45,907 nucleotides of DNA from NCBI GenBank assembly GCA_002327305.1, contig DCUZ01000068.1:15163-61069 (forward strand). Direction: 5' to 3'. Below are positions 22,081 to 29,897 of this stretch, piece by piece. The notes under the pieces are model-generated. The model worked only from the letters and a program-made list of their open reading frames with translations, was not told the origin of the DNA and searched no databases. Each line of letters starts with the position of its first letter. The first letter of the stretch is position 1. The DNA comes from Holophagales bacterium UBA2201 (lineage in GTDB: Bacteria; Acidobacteriota; Thermoanaerobaculia; UBA2201). The position numbers were made by a program, and so were the translations under genes.

Positions 22081-22578
22081 CTATTGGGCGTGAAACTCCC
22101 CATCGTCCTGGTCGAGGGAGAGGTGGAGGACCTCCTCGATCCGCTTCAAGTGCTCGAAGTGCTGCAGTTCCTCTTTCGCCAGGCGGGTCCCCATGGCCTT
22201 CACCTCTTCGCGCGTCGAGCCTTCGGCGACATCCCCGTAGAATTCGGCCATCCGTTTTTCGAACGCCTTGGCGGCCTTGAGGATCTCCTCCATGGAGCGG
22301 TCCTGCAGGGTCTTCTCGTCCACGCCGCCGGGCATGTGGAAGGGCGCCCCCTCGGCCAGTTCCAAAAACGGCTTGACCTCGAAGCCGAGGCGCTTGATTT
22401 CCCCCTCCATGGCCTTGACGAACTGGTCCACGTGGCTCGCCTCGAAGGTGACCAGTTCCAAAAACATCATGCGGGCGTCGTCGGCTCCGGCCTGCTCGGC
22501 CAGGTGTTCGTACAGGCGGCGGGCCATCACTTCCTTTTCCAGGGCGAACTCGATCGCGGCGCGGGTGTCCATGCTCAT
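22081..22578 (-). CDS. Ferritin-like (rubrerythrin-type) diiron protein
   Basis: A 165-residue four-helix protein. Carboxylate and His ligands typical of the rubrerythrin fold are present: E in FALEKEVMARRLYE (helix 1), EASHVDQF (helix 2, E-x-x-H), AFEKRMAEFY (helix 3) and EELQHFEHL (helix 4, E-x-x-H). It lacks a C-terminal rubredoxin domain. It probably reduces peroxide or stores iron. AAGGAGG stands 6 nt before the ATG, and an extended -10 (TGATACAAT, plus strand 22606-22614) lies upstream. Confidence 0.85.
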   Translation of the reverse strand: MSMDTRAAIEFALEKEVMARRLYEHLAEQAGADDARMMFLELVTFEASHVDQFVKAMEGEIKRLGFEVKPFLELAEGAPFHMPGGVDEKTLQDRSMEEILKAAKAFEKRMAEFYGDVAEGSTREEVKAMGTRLAKEELQHFEHLKRIEEVLHLSLDQDDGEFHAQ

Positions 22579-22605
22579 GGGAACCTCCTTGGGATAGGCC
22601 CGTCT

Positions 22606-22654
22606 ATTGTATCAGAATCGAGGGCGGGAAAGGGGGGGGGCGCTGTGCTATACT
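22606..22654. promoter_or_regulatory. Divergent promoter region, ferritin-like / HMA-like genes
   Basis: Minus strand: extended -10 TGATACAAT (complement at 22606-22614). Plus strand: TATACT at 22649-22654, 35 bp before the HMA-like start. No convincing -35 box for either; a run of ten G lies between. Confidence 0.5.
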
Positions 22655-22689
22655 CGGTCCGCATTCCCATCCAGACCAAGGAGGTCATC

Positions 22690-23289
22690 ATGAAGAGAAT
22701 CTGCGTCGGGGCGATCCTTTGCCTCCTGGCGTCCGTGGCGGCGGCCGACCTGGCCGATCTCAAACTCATCGGCGTCCATTGCCCCAAGGGCGGGGCGGTG
22801 GTGGAGAAGGCCCTCAGGGAGGTCCCGGGGGTCCTCGAGGTCGGGCTCGACCTCGACAAGGCCCTCGCCGCCGTCCGTTACGATCCCGTCAAGACCAAGC
22901 CCGAAGCCCTGGTGGCGGCCGTCAACGCCACCGGATACGAGGCGGAACTGGCCAAGGCCGGGGAGCCCCACCCCTGCCCCGCCACCGGCGACGGCCCCGT
23001 GGACCGGTTCCACGCGGTTCTGCACCGGATGCACGAGGGGGTCAATGACGGTGCCTTCGATGCCATCACGGAGAACATGGCCGATATGAAGGTCCGGCGC
23101 GACGCCCTGGTGGAGCATTGCAAGGAGGTGGGCGGTGAGATGGCCGATCTGGCCGCGGCCGTTTCCGCCGATGTGGACGCCCTGGAAAATGCGTCACAAG
23201 GTGGGGCGGAGAAGGATATCGAGAAGGCCTTCGAGACCCTTCACGACGATTTTTACAAGATCCTGGGCAAGCTGGGGGAGAAGAAGTAG
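22690..23289 (+). CDS. Exported HMA-like protein with incomplete metal site
   Basis: A 199-residue protein with a signal peptide (1-19, KRICVGAILCLLASVAAA). Residues about 22-85 follow the ferredoxin-like heavy-metal-associated fold: the KLIGVHCPKGGAVVEKALREV helix, a GVLEVGLDLDKALAAVRYDP strand pair and a YEAEL end. The usual CxxC loop reads HCPKGG, so the second Cys is missing. The C-terminal half is helical and charged (residues 105-199), with no family I recognise. AAGGAGG precedes the ATG. It may bind a metal or heme differently, or be purely structural. Confidence 0.7.
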   Translation: MKRICVGAILCLLASVAAADLADLKLIGVHCPKGGAVVEKALREVPGVLEVGLDLDKALAAVRYDPVKTKPEALVAAVNATGYEAELAKAGEPHPCPATGDGPVDRFHAVLHRMHEGVNDGAFDAITENMADMKVRRDALVEHCKEVGGEMADLAAAVSADVDALENASQGGAEKDIEKAFETLHDDFYKILGKLGEKK

Positions 23290-23332
23290 GCAGGCCGCAC
23301 CCCGCCCCGCTCCCACCCCTTTCCCAACAGGC

Positions 23333-23367
23333 CGGCCCCGGATACCCGTTCGGGGCCGTCACTTTTT
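23333..23367 (+). terminator. Rho-independent terminator after the HMA-like gene
   Basis: An 8-bp perfect stem (CGGCCCCG/CGGGGCCG, 10-nt loop, 23333-23358), then GTCAC and TTTTT at 23363-23367. Confidence 0.75.
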
Positions 23368-23385
23368 GCGGAAAACGGACCCAAA

Positions 23386-23414
23386 TTGACCCCCCCCCTT
23401 CCCTGGTTTATACT
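23386..23414 (+). promoter_or_regulatory. Promoter of the ABC exporter operon
   Basis: TTGACC (23386-23391), a 17-bp spacer, TATACT (23409-23414); the first start codon is at 23453. Confidence 0.8.
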
Positions 23415-23452
23415 TATCGGGCGCCTCCAAACCGAGCAAAGGACCCCCCCCC

Positions 23453-24679
23453 ATGAGCGAACGCGAACCCCGCCCCCCCGACCTCTCCGCCCTCAAGATC
23501 GCCGCCTCCGCGCGCGGCCGCCGCAACGGCCGCCGCAACAGGTGGCTGGCCCTGGCCGCCGTCGGCATCGCCCTGCTGGTCATTTTCCTCGGCGCCGGGG
23601 CGGCGAAAAACAGGCGCGTTCCGGTGGATGTCGCAGGCGCCCGCGAGGCCGGAGGCGAGCGGGGGCTCTCCGTCCTCACCGCCTCGGGCTACGTCACCCC
23701 CCGCGAGCGGGCCACCGTGGCGGCCAAGATCACCGGGCGCGTGGCCGAGATGCTGGTCGAGGAGGGGATGCGGGTGGAGAAGGGACAGGTGCTGGCCCGG
23801 CTCGACGACGCCGAAGCCCGCGCCGCCCTGAGGGCCGCCGAGGCCCAACGCGCCGTGGCGGCGGCAGTCCTCGCGGAGATGGAGGTCAACCTCGCCGACG
23901 CCGAGCGCACCCTCCGCCGGGTGGAGGACCTCCAACGGAAGGAGGTTGCCGCCGAGCAGGACCTGGACACCGCCCGGGCCGCCGTGGACGCCTTGCGGGC
24001 GCGCATCGAACTGACGAAAGAGCAGGTGCGCGCGGCCGAGGCCGGGATCGCCGTTGCGGACGAGAACCTGAACAACTGCGTCGTGCGGGCCCCCTTCGCC
24101 GGCATCGCGGTGTCGAAGGACGCCCAGGTGGGCGAGATGGTGAGTCCCATCTCCGCCGGCGGCGGGTTCACCCGCACCGGCATCTCCACCATCGTCAACA
24201 TGGCCTCGCTCGAGGTGGAGGTGGACGTCAACGAGTCCTACCTCTCCCGCGTTTCCGAGGGCCAGCCCGCCGACGCCGTCCTGGACGCCTACCCCGACTG
24301 GCACATCCCGGCGCGGGTGCGCACCATCATCCCCACGGCCGACCGGCAGAAGGCCACGGTCAAGGTGCGCATCGCCTTTGACACGCTGGACCCCCGCATC
24401 CTCCCCGACATGGGGGTGAAGGTCTCCTTCCTCGACCCCGCCGCCGCCGGCTCCGGCGGCGCCCGCTGTCTCGTCCCCCTCCAGGCCCTCATGGACGACG
24501 GCGGCGAACCGGTCGTCTGGGTGGTCAAGGGCGGCCTGCTGGAGCGCCATCCCGTGACCGCCGGCCGCACGATCGGCCGTGAGGTGGAGATCCTCTCCGG
24601 CGCGGAGCCGGGCGACACGGTGGTGATCTCCGCGGCGAAGCCGCTCAAGGCCGGATTGAAGGCGGAGGTCAAGAAGTAG
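23453..24679 (+). CDS. Periplasmic adaptor (membrane fusion) subunit, MacA/HlyD type
   Basis: A 408-residue adaptor that would bridge an inner-membrane ABC exporter and an outer-membrane channel. It has an N-terminal membrane helix (about 34-52), split lipoyl halves (SGYVTPRERATVAAKITG and VRAPFAGIAVSKDAQVGEMV) around an alpha-hairpin (about 115-205, rich in Ala and Glu), a beta-barrel domain and a C-terminal membrane-proximal domain. It is the first gene of the operon; the ATPase ATG follows the TAG directly. No outer-membrane factor is encoded nearby. Confidence 0.9.
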   Translation: MSEREPRPPDLSALKIAASARGRRNGRRNRWLALAAVGIALLVIFLGAGAAKNRRVPVDVAGAREAGGERGLSVLTASGYVTPRERATVAAKITGRVAEMLVEEGMRVEKGQVLARLDDAEARAALRAAEAQRAVAAAVLAEMEVNLADAERTLRRVEDLQRKEVAAEQDLDTARAAVDALRARIELTKEQVRAAEAGIAVADENLNNCVVRAPFAGIAVSKDAQVGEMVSPISAGGGFTRTGISTIVNMASLEVEVDVNESYLSRVSEGQPADAVLDAYPDWHIPARVRTIIPTADRQKATVKVRIAFDTLDPRILPDMGVKVSFLDPAAAGSGGARCLVPLQALMDDGGEPVVWVVKGGLLERHPVTAGRTIGREVEILSGAEPGDTVVISAAKPLKAGLKAEVKK

Positions 24680-25387
24680 ATGGTCCGCGTGGACGGCGGC
24701 GGCGACGGCGCCCTCATCCGGGTCCGGGAGGTGGACAAGGTCTACGTCCGCGGCGGGGAGGCCATCCACGTCCTGCAGAACCTCAACCTCGACGTCGAGC
24801 GGGGCGAGTTTGTCGCCTTCATGGGCCCGTCGGGCTCGGGTAAGACCACCCTGCTCAACCTCCTCGGCGGCCTGGACGTCCCCACGGAGGGGAGCATCAC
24901 GGTCGCGGGCGACGAGATCACGGCGATGTCGGGGCGCATCCTGGCCGAGTGGCGCGCCCGGCATGTCGGTTTCATCTTCCAGATGTTCAACCTCATCCCG
25001 GTGCTGACCGCCTTCCAGAATGTCGAACTGCCCCTCCTCCTCACGCGCCTTTCCAAACGGGAGCGGCGCGAGCACGTGGAGACGGCCCTCGACCTGGTGG
25101 GGCTGGCCGACCGGATGGACCACTACCCGCGCCAATTGTCCGGCGGGCAGGAACAGCGCACCGCCATCGCCCGGGCCATCGTGGCCGACCCCACCTTCCT
25201 CCTGTGCGACGAGCCCACCGGCGACCTGGACCGCCACAGCGCCGGTGAGGTGCTGGGGCTCGTCGACCGCCTCGTCCACGAACACGGCAAGACGGTGCTG
25301 ATGGTCACCCACGACCCCCGCGCCGCCGAAACGGCCCACGTGGTCCTGCACCTGGAGAAGGGGGTGCTGGTGGAGGCGGGGCGGTAG
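24680..25387 (+). CDS. ABC transporter ATPase, MacB/LolD type
   Basis: A 235-residue ATP-binding subunit. Walker A GPSGSGKT (49-56), Q-loop Q101 (FIFQMFNL), signature LSGGQ (153-157), Walker B FLLCDE (173-178) and the switch His in VTHD. The signature continues EQR where LolD/MacB ATPases usually have QQR, a minor change. It should drive the two FtsX-type permeases encoded downstream, by the mechanotransmission mechanism known for MacB/LolCDE. The coding order adaptor, ATPase, permease, permease supports this. Confidence 0.93.
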   Translation: MVRVDGGGDGALIRVREVDKVYVRGGEAIHVLQNLNLDVERGEFVAFMGPSGSGKTTLLNLLGGLDVPTEGSITVAGDEITAMSGRILAEWRARHVGFIFQMFNLIPVLTAFQNVELPLLLTRLSKRERREHVETALDLVGLADRMDHYPRQLSGGQEQRTAIARAIVADPTFLLCDEPTGDLDRHSAGEVLGLVDRLVHEHGKTVLMVTHDPRAAETAHVVLHLEKGVLVEAGR

Positions 25388-25412
25388 GGCGGGGCGCATG
25401 AAGGACCAGTTC

Positions 25413-25440
25413 AGAGGTCGGAGTTCGGAGTGCGAGGACC
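25413..25440. repeat. Heptad array 3' of the ABC ATPase gene
   Basis: AGAGGTC, GGAGTTC, GGAGTGC, GAGGACC in 7-bp register, 25 bp after the stop. It lies inside the exporter operon, in a 204-bp gap between ATPase and permease. Confidence 0.65.
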
Positions 25441-25493
25441 TGCGCGCCTTGATCCTGTGGACTTCGGCCTTACGCTCGGGCCCGCAGATTGTT

Positions 25494-25530
25494 CGAGATG
25501 CCCGCTCAGGATGTCGCCCCCGCTCCATCT
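25494..25530 (-). repeat. 37-bp composite-repeat core, copy B (inverted)
   Basis: The reverse complement matches 11113-11149 without gaps over 37 bp with about eight substitutions. As at copy A, GTAGTCCGTAG-type heptads lie directly on one side. Confidence 0.7.
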
Positions 25531-25573
25531 ACGGACTACGGACTGCGGACTACGGTCTACGGACTGCCGTCTG
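25525..25573. repeat. Heptad array (CGGACTA units) before the permease gene
   Basis: CCATCTA, CGGACTA, CGGACTG, CGGACTA, CGGTCTA, CGGACTG, CCGTCTG in 7-bp register, ending 18 bp before the permease start. Confidence 0.85.
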
Positions 25574-25591
25574 CCGGGAGGGTGGTGGTAG

Positions 25592-26731
25592 GTGAAGCAC
25601 CTCCCCCTCCTCTGGGCCAACTTGAAGCGCCGCAAGGCGCGCACCCTCCTCACCCTCGGCTCCTTCGCCGTCGCCCTCTTCCTCTTCGGCGTCCTGGCCG
25701 CCATCCAGATCGCCTTCAACCAGGGGATCGAGGTGGCGGGGGTGGACCGCCTCGTCGTCCGTAACCGCACCTCCCTCATCCAGCCCCTGCCCTTCGCCTA
25801 CCGCCAGCGCATCCTCCAGATCCCCGGCGTGCGCGAGGTCACCTTCGCCACCTGGTTCGGGGGCGTCTACCAGGAGGAGCGCAACTTCTTCCCCCAGTTC
25901 GCCATCGACACCCCCACCTGGCGGGAGGTGTACCCCGAGTTCGTGGTCCCCCCGGAGCAGTGGGAGGCGTTCGTTAAGGACCGCGAGGGATGCGTTGTGG
26001 GGGAGGGGACGGCGCGGAAATACGGGTTCAAAGTGGGCGACCGCGTCCCCATCATGGGGACCGTCTGGTCGGGGCTGTGGGAGTTCACCGTCCACGGCAT
26101 CTACACGGGGAAGCGGCAGGAGGACGATGTCTCGCAGTTCTGGTTCCATTATTCCTATCTCGACGAGCGGCGCCCGTTCTGGAAAGGGCTGGTGGGGTGG
26201 TATGTCGCCAAGGTGGCCGACCCCGACCGGGCGGTGCTGGTGGCCCGGGCCATCGACGAGCGGTTCGCCAACTCCCCCTACGAAACCTCGGCCGAGACCG
26301 AAAAGGCCTTCGCCGCCGGGTTCGTCAAGCAGGTGGGGGACATCCAGACGCTGATCCTCTCCATCGGCGCCGTGGTCTTTTTCACCCTCCTCCTCGTCAC
26401 CGGCAACACGATGGCGATGTCGGTCAAGGAGCGCACCGGGGAGATCGCCATCCTCAAGTCCATCGGGTTCTCCGATGTCACGGTCCTGGGGCTCGTCCTG
26501 GCGGAGGGGCTCCTCGTGGCGACGATCGGGGGCGGCCTCGGCGTGGCCGGGGCCAAGGCCTTCACCCTCCGCGGCGACCCCACGGGGGGGATGCTGCCGC
26601 TGTTCTATTTCCCGCCGCTGGACATGGTCAAGGGGATGCTCCTGGCCCTCGGCATCGGGACGGCCTCGGCGATCTGGCCGGCGGTGTACGCGATGCGCCT
26701 GCGCGTGGTGGACGCGCTGAGGAGGGCGTAA
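25592..26731 (+). CDS. FtsX-type ABC permease 1
   Basis: A 379-residue permease with the MacB/LolC topology: an N-terminal helix after a positively charged LKRRKARTLL segment (about 12-40), a large periplasmic domain (about 45-260) and three C-terminal helices (268-295, 315-335, 345-370). The GNTMAMSVKERTGEIAILKS segment after helix 2 is the conserved FtsX coupling region that contacts the ATPase. The start is GTG with GGGAGG upstream. It is separated from the ATPase gene by a repeat-filled gap. Confidence 0.9.
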   Translation: MKHLPLLWANLKRRKARTLLTLGSFAVALFLFGVLAAIQIAFNQGIEVAGVDRLVVRNRTSLIQPLPFAYRQRILQIPGVREVTFATWFGGVYQEERNFFPQFAIDTPTWREVYPEFVVPPEQWEAFVKDREGCVVGEGTARKYGFKVGDRVPIMGTVWSGLWEFTVHGIYTGKRQEDDVSQFWFHYSYLDERRPFWKGLVGWYVAKVADPDRAVLVARAIDERFANSPYETSAETEKAFAAGFVKQVGDIQTLILSIGAVVFFTLLLVTGNTMAMSVKERTGEIAILKSIGFSDVTVLGLVLAEGLLVATIGGGLGVAGAKAFTLRGDPTGGMLPLFYFPPLDMVKGMLLALGIGTASAIWPAVYAMRLRVVDALRRA

Positions 26732-26735
26732 CCCG

Positions 26736-27905
26736 ATGGTGCCGGTCATTTACAACCTCCGTTCCATCCGCGTCCGCTGGGGCTCCACGGCCGTGGCGGT
26801 GGCCGGCATCGCCGGGGTGGTGGCGGTGTTCGTGGCCATGCTCTCGATGGCCAATGGGTTCCGCGCCACCCTCGTCCTCTCGGGGAGCGAGCGCAACGCC
26901 ATGGTTCTGCGCGGGGGCGCCAGCGCGGAGATGGAGAGCGTCCTGTACCTGGAGCACGTGAAGATCATCCAGGACGCCCCCGGCGTGGAGAAGCGGGCCG
27001 ACGGCCGCCCCCTGGTTTCGCCCGAGGCGGTGGTGGTGGCCGCCCTCCACCACCGTTCCTCGGACTCCGACGCCCTGGCCCAGATCCGCGGCGTCACCCC
27101 CATCGCCCTCGATGTCCACCCCGCGGTCCGCGTCGTCCGCGGCCGGTTCTTCGAACCCGGCCAGGCCGAGCTTGTCGTGGGGCGCAACGCCGCCTCCATG
27201 TACACGGGTCTCGACCTCGGGGCCGAGGTGAAACTGGGCGGGCGCACCTGGCGCGTCGTGGGGCACATGGACAGCGGCGGCAGCGCCTTCGACTCCGAGG
27301 TGTGGGCCGACGCCTCCCTCCTTCTGCAGACCTACCAGCGCCCCACCTGGGTCTTCTCCTCCGCCTCCGTCCGCCTGCAGAGCGCGGAGGCCCTGGGTGA
27401 CTTCCGGCGCGCCCTGGAGGGGGACCCGCGGCTGACGGTGGCGGTCACCCGCGAGACCGACTACTACGCCAAGCAGAGCCGCGCCGTGGCCACCATGATC
27501 ACGGTGCTGGGCTACCTTGTCGCCTTCGTCATGGGGGTGGGGGCGGTGTTCGGGGCGCTCAACACGATGTACAGCGCCATCGCCGCCCGCACCCGCGAGA
27601 TCGCCACCCTGCGGGCGCTGGGGTTCACGGGGGGTGAGGTGATGCTCTCGATGGTGGTGGAATCGCTCGTCATCGCCGCCATCGGAGGCGTCCTGGGGTG
27701 CATCCTGGTCCAGCCCGTCAACGGCTTCACCACCTCCACCATCAACTGGCAGACCTTCAGTCAATTGGCCTTCGCCTTCCGCATCACGCCGGGGCTGATG
27801 GTCCACGGGATGCTCTTCGCCCTTTTCATGGGGGCCGTCGGAGGGTTCCTGCCCGCCCTCCGCGCCGCCCGCCTCCCCGTCGCCGGCGCCCTGCGCGAGC
27901 TGTGA
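26736..27905 (+). CDS. FtsX-type ABC permease 2
   Basis: A 389-residue permease of the same topology as its neighbour: an N-terminal helix (about 20-45, VAVAGIAGVVAVFVAML), a periplasmic MacB-like domain and three C-terminal helices, with the coupling segment NTMYSAIAARTREIATLRALGF. Two different permease halves imply a heterodimeric exporter of the LolCE kind. It begins 4 bp after permease 1 and is the last gene of the operon. The 176 bp to the next gene's stop hold a GTCCCC/GGGGAC hairpin (27939-27957) without a T-run. Confidence 0.9.
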   Translation: MVPVIYNLRSIRVRWGSTAVAVAGIAGVVAVFVAMLSMANGFRATLVLSGSERNAMVLRGGASAEMESVLYLEHVKIIQDAPGVEKRADGRPLVSPEAVVVAALHHRSSDSDALAQIRGVTPIALDVHPAVRVVRGRFFEPGQAELVVGRNAASMYTGLDLGAEVKLGGRTWRVVGHMDSGGSAFDSEVWADASLLLQTYQRPTWVFSSASVRLQSAEALGDFRRALEGDPRLTVAVTRETDYYAKQSRAVATMITVLGYLVAFVMGVGAVFGALNTMYSAIAARTREIATLRALGFTGGEVMLSMVVESLVIAAIGGVLGCILVQPVNGFTTSTINWQTFSQLAFAFRITPGLMVHGMLFALFMGAVGGFLPALRAARLPVAGALREL

Positions 27906-28081
27906 AAGGTTTCGGGTCCATGACCACAAGCCGCCGCCGTCCCCACCAGGCGGGGACCTCCTGTCGCCCGTCATGGGATTGGGTCCCGGCGGAGGGGGCG
28001 GTGAAACCCCGGAACCCTCACCCTGCGGGACTGATGGGGGGTGTTGCACGCAGGCCCATGCGCGGGCTCAAGGAGATCCGG

Positions 28082-28750
28082 CTACGGCTCGCAGACCAAT
28101 TCGGCTTTCAGCGTCCCCAAAGGGATGGAGAAATCGATGCGCAGGGGGACATTGAAGGGCGCGGGGCCGAACCAGAGGGTCATGCTCCCCTTTTTCTTCC
28201 GGCTTCCCTCCTCCGACACCATCCGGGGGACCACTTTGCGGGCGAGGCGGGACAGGCCGTTGACGGTGATCTGCTGTTTCCCGGCCTCCTCGAAGGCGAG
28301 CCGGTAGAACTTGCCGCGGTCGTAGGCCCTCGGCGGGGCGCGGAGGGAGGCCGGATCGAGGCGGAGGAGGTGGATGAAGGAGAGGGTGTCCACACAGGGG
28401 CCCCCCAGGGGGCGGAAATGCCCGTAGAAATACCATCCCCATTCGGGGTCGAACAGGGTCTCCTCCGATTTGTCGGGCTTCTTGGCCCTGCGCGTCTCTT
28501 TCCGGAAATAGATGGTTTGGAAGTCGCTCTTCCGGACCAGGGAGAAGAGGTCTTCCTGGATCGGATAGATCTTCGCCCCGCTCCCCTCGGTGCGGGAGGC
28601 GAGGGAGAACCGCCAGTGCTCGCCGGCGTCCTCCACCGCGAGGCTCATCCGCCCCACGTGCATCCCCATCCAGGTGAGGTTGTACTCCAGCCGCTCCCCT
28701 CCGGCGAAGGGGGCCGTTGCTGCGGCGGCCAACAGAATGGAGACGATCAA
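28082..28750 (-). CDS. DUF3108 family exported protein
   Basis: A 222-residue protein with a short signal peptide (1-16), then the DUF3108 pattern: GERLEYNLTWMGMHVGRMSLAVED, a VRKSDFQTIYFRKETR strand and a C-terminal LWFGPAPFNVPLRIDFSIPLGTLKAEL sheet. DUF3108 proteins are periplasmic or outer-membrane associated, of unknown role, and are often near LPS or lipoprotein genes. The start is TTG with GCAGGAG 8 nt upstream. It is the last gene of the envelope cluster. Confidence 0.8.
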   Translation of the reverse strand: MIVSILLAAAATAPFAGGERLEYNLTWMGMHVGRMSLAVEDAGEHWRFSLASRTEGSGAKIYPIQEDLFSLVRKSDFQTIYFRKETRRAKKPDKSEETLFDPEWGWYFYGHFRPLGGPCVDTLSFIHLLRLDPASLRAPPRAYDRGKFYRLAFEEAGKQQITVNGLSRLARKVVPRMVSEEGSRKKKGSMTLWFGPAPFNVPLRIDFSIPLGTLKAELVCEP

Positions 28751-28775
28751 GCCTCTCTCCTGCGGAAGGACCGGG

Positions 28776-28859
28776 TTTCAGGTTTCAGGTTCCGGGTTTC
28801 AGGTCGCGCGCCCTCGCCCCGGGCGGGTGGAACGATGAACTTGAAACTTGAAGCTTGAA
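28776..28859. repeat. Paired heptad block TTTCAGG / ACTTGAA, copy 1
   Basis: TTTCAGG, TTTCAGG, TTCCGGG, TTTCAGG at 28776-28803 and ACTTGAA, ACTTGAA, GCTTGAA at 28839-28859. The two halves are near-complementary. It starts 12 bp past the heptosyltransferase stop. Confidence 0.8.
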
Positions 28860-28871
28860 ACGCCCGCCTGT

Positions 28872-29786
28872 TCACAACGCCTCCACAAACTGCGCCATGG
28901 TCTGGGGATCGGGCGGGACGCGGTCGAAGACGAGGTGGGGGGAAAAGCGGGGGCCGTTGCGCCAGGAGGGGAGGTGGGTGAACCGGGAGATGGTGGGGAT
29001 CCCAAGGGCGTCGGCCAGATGGAGGAACCCCGTGTCGGGGGCCGCGAGAAGGGCGGAGCGGGCCAGAAGAAAGGCAGTCTCCCTCACGCCGAAGGGGGGC
29101 GCGGTGCGGCAGCCCAAAACCGCCACGGCCTCGCGGGCCAGGGCCTCCTGCCCGGGCCCCGAGGAGAGGACGGGTTCCCACCCCCGGGCCCTCATTGGGG
29201 GGAGGAGCGCTTGCAGGGGCTCGAGGGGGAAGTCCTTGTCGCGGCGGCTGGAGAAGGGGTGCAGGAGAGCGGGGCGCCGCCCCTCCAGCGACTGCAGGAA
29301 GGCCGCGGCCCGCCCCTGGGGGTCGGCCGCCACAGGGGCGAGGGAGTATCCTTCCAACGGAACGGGCGCCACCCCCGCCAGGGCCGCCAGGGACAGGTTC
29401 TTGTCGATGATATGGGTCCGGGGGGGAGGGGATGTGTGCCGGTGGTAGGCCAGGGCGGCCAGCGGCTCGCGGCACGAGCCCAGCCCGAACCCGCAGCGGA
29501 GGCAGGCGCCGGAGCGGAAGGCGATGAGGGCGCTCTTATAGAGTCCCTGGGCGTCGAGGATGGCATCCAGCCCCTCGGCCCGGAGGAGCGCCGCGGCGGC
29601 GCCCGGCCCTTCGGGGAGGACCAGGACACGGTCGAGGAACGGCAGGCCGCGCGTCCAGGCGGCGTTGCGCTCCGTGGTGGCCAGGAGGATCTCGGTTTCC
29701 GGCAGGCCCCGTTTCAGGACGAAGCAGAGCGGAAGGGCGTGGACCACGTCCCCGAAGGCGGTGAGCCGCAGGACGGCGAGCTTCAA
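28872..29786 (-). CDS. Glycosyltransferase family 9 (LPS heptosyltransferase-like)
   Basis: A 304-residue inner-membrane-associated enzyme that would add heptose to the LPS core. The N-terminus KLAVLRLTAFGDVVHALPL is the GT9 nucleotide-sugar fold start with the usual GD motif; FSSRRDKDFPLE and APDTGFLHLADALGIPTI are the C-terminal donor-site motifs (the D-T/S-G-x-x-H-L-A-x-A motif is complete). A TTG at 29786 gives the natural family start. An upstream ATG at 29861 would only translate a heptad array. Placed beside hldE genes, a WaaC/WaaF/WaaQ role is likely. Confidence 0.85.
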   Translation of the reverse strand: MKLAVLRLTAFGDVVHALPLCFVLKRGLPETEILLATTERNAAWTRGLPFLDRVLVLPEGPGAAAALLRAEGLDAILDAQGLYKSALIAFRSGACLRCGFGLGSCREPLAALAYHRHTSPPPRTHIIDKNLSLAALAGVAPVPLEGYSLAPVAADPQGRAAAFLQSLEGRRPALLHPFSSRRDKDFPLEPLQALLPPMRARGWEPVLSSGPGQEALAREAVAVLGCRTAPPFGVRETAFLLARSALLAAPDTGFLHLADALGIPTISRFTHLPSWRNGPRFSPHLVFDRVPPDPQTMAQFVEAL

Positions 29787-29796
29787 GGCCTGCGCC

Positions 29797-29845
29797 CCAC
29801 AGCCCGCAGCCGGCAGCCGGCAGTTGGCAGCTCGCAGCTCGCAGT
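29797..29845. repeat. Heptad array 5' of the heptosyltransferase
   Basis: CCCACAG, CCGCAGC, CGGCAGC, CGGCAGT, TGGCAGC, TCGCAGC, TCGCAGT in 7-bp register, 10 bp upstream of the TTG start. Confidence 0.8.
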
Positions 29846-29869
29846 CCGTGCTTCGATGCATTGGTTCCT

Positions 29870-29897
29870 TCTCACCTCTCACCATTCACGTCTCACC
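29870..29897. repeat. Heptad array over the hldE2 stop codon
   Basis: TCTCACC, TCTCACC, ATTCACG, TCTCACC in 7-bp register; the last unit contains the TGA stop (minus strand, 29893-29895) of the adenylyltransferase gene. Confidence 0.75.

Noticed and set aside
27906..28081. Possible riboswitch or terminator between the ABC operon and DUF3108
   Set aside because: One GTCCCC/GGGGAC hairpin without T-run and no recognisable aptamer; left undescribed as a regulatory element.
29787..29861. Upstream ATG start for the heptosyltransferase
   Set aside because: The extra residues are a translated heptad array; TTG 29786 gives the standard family start.
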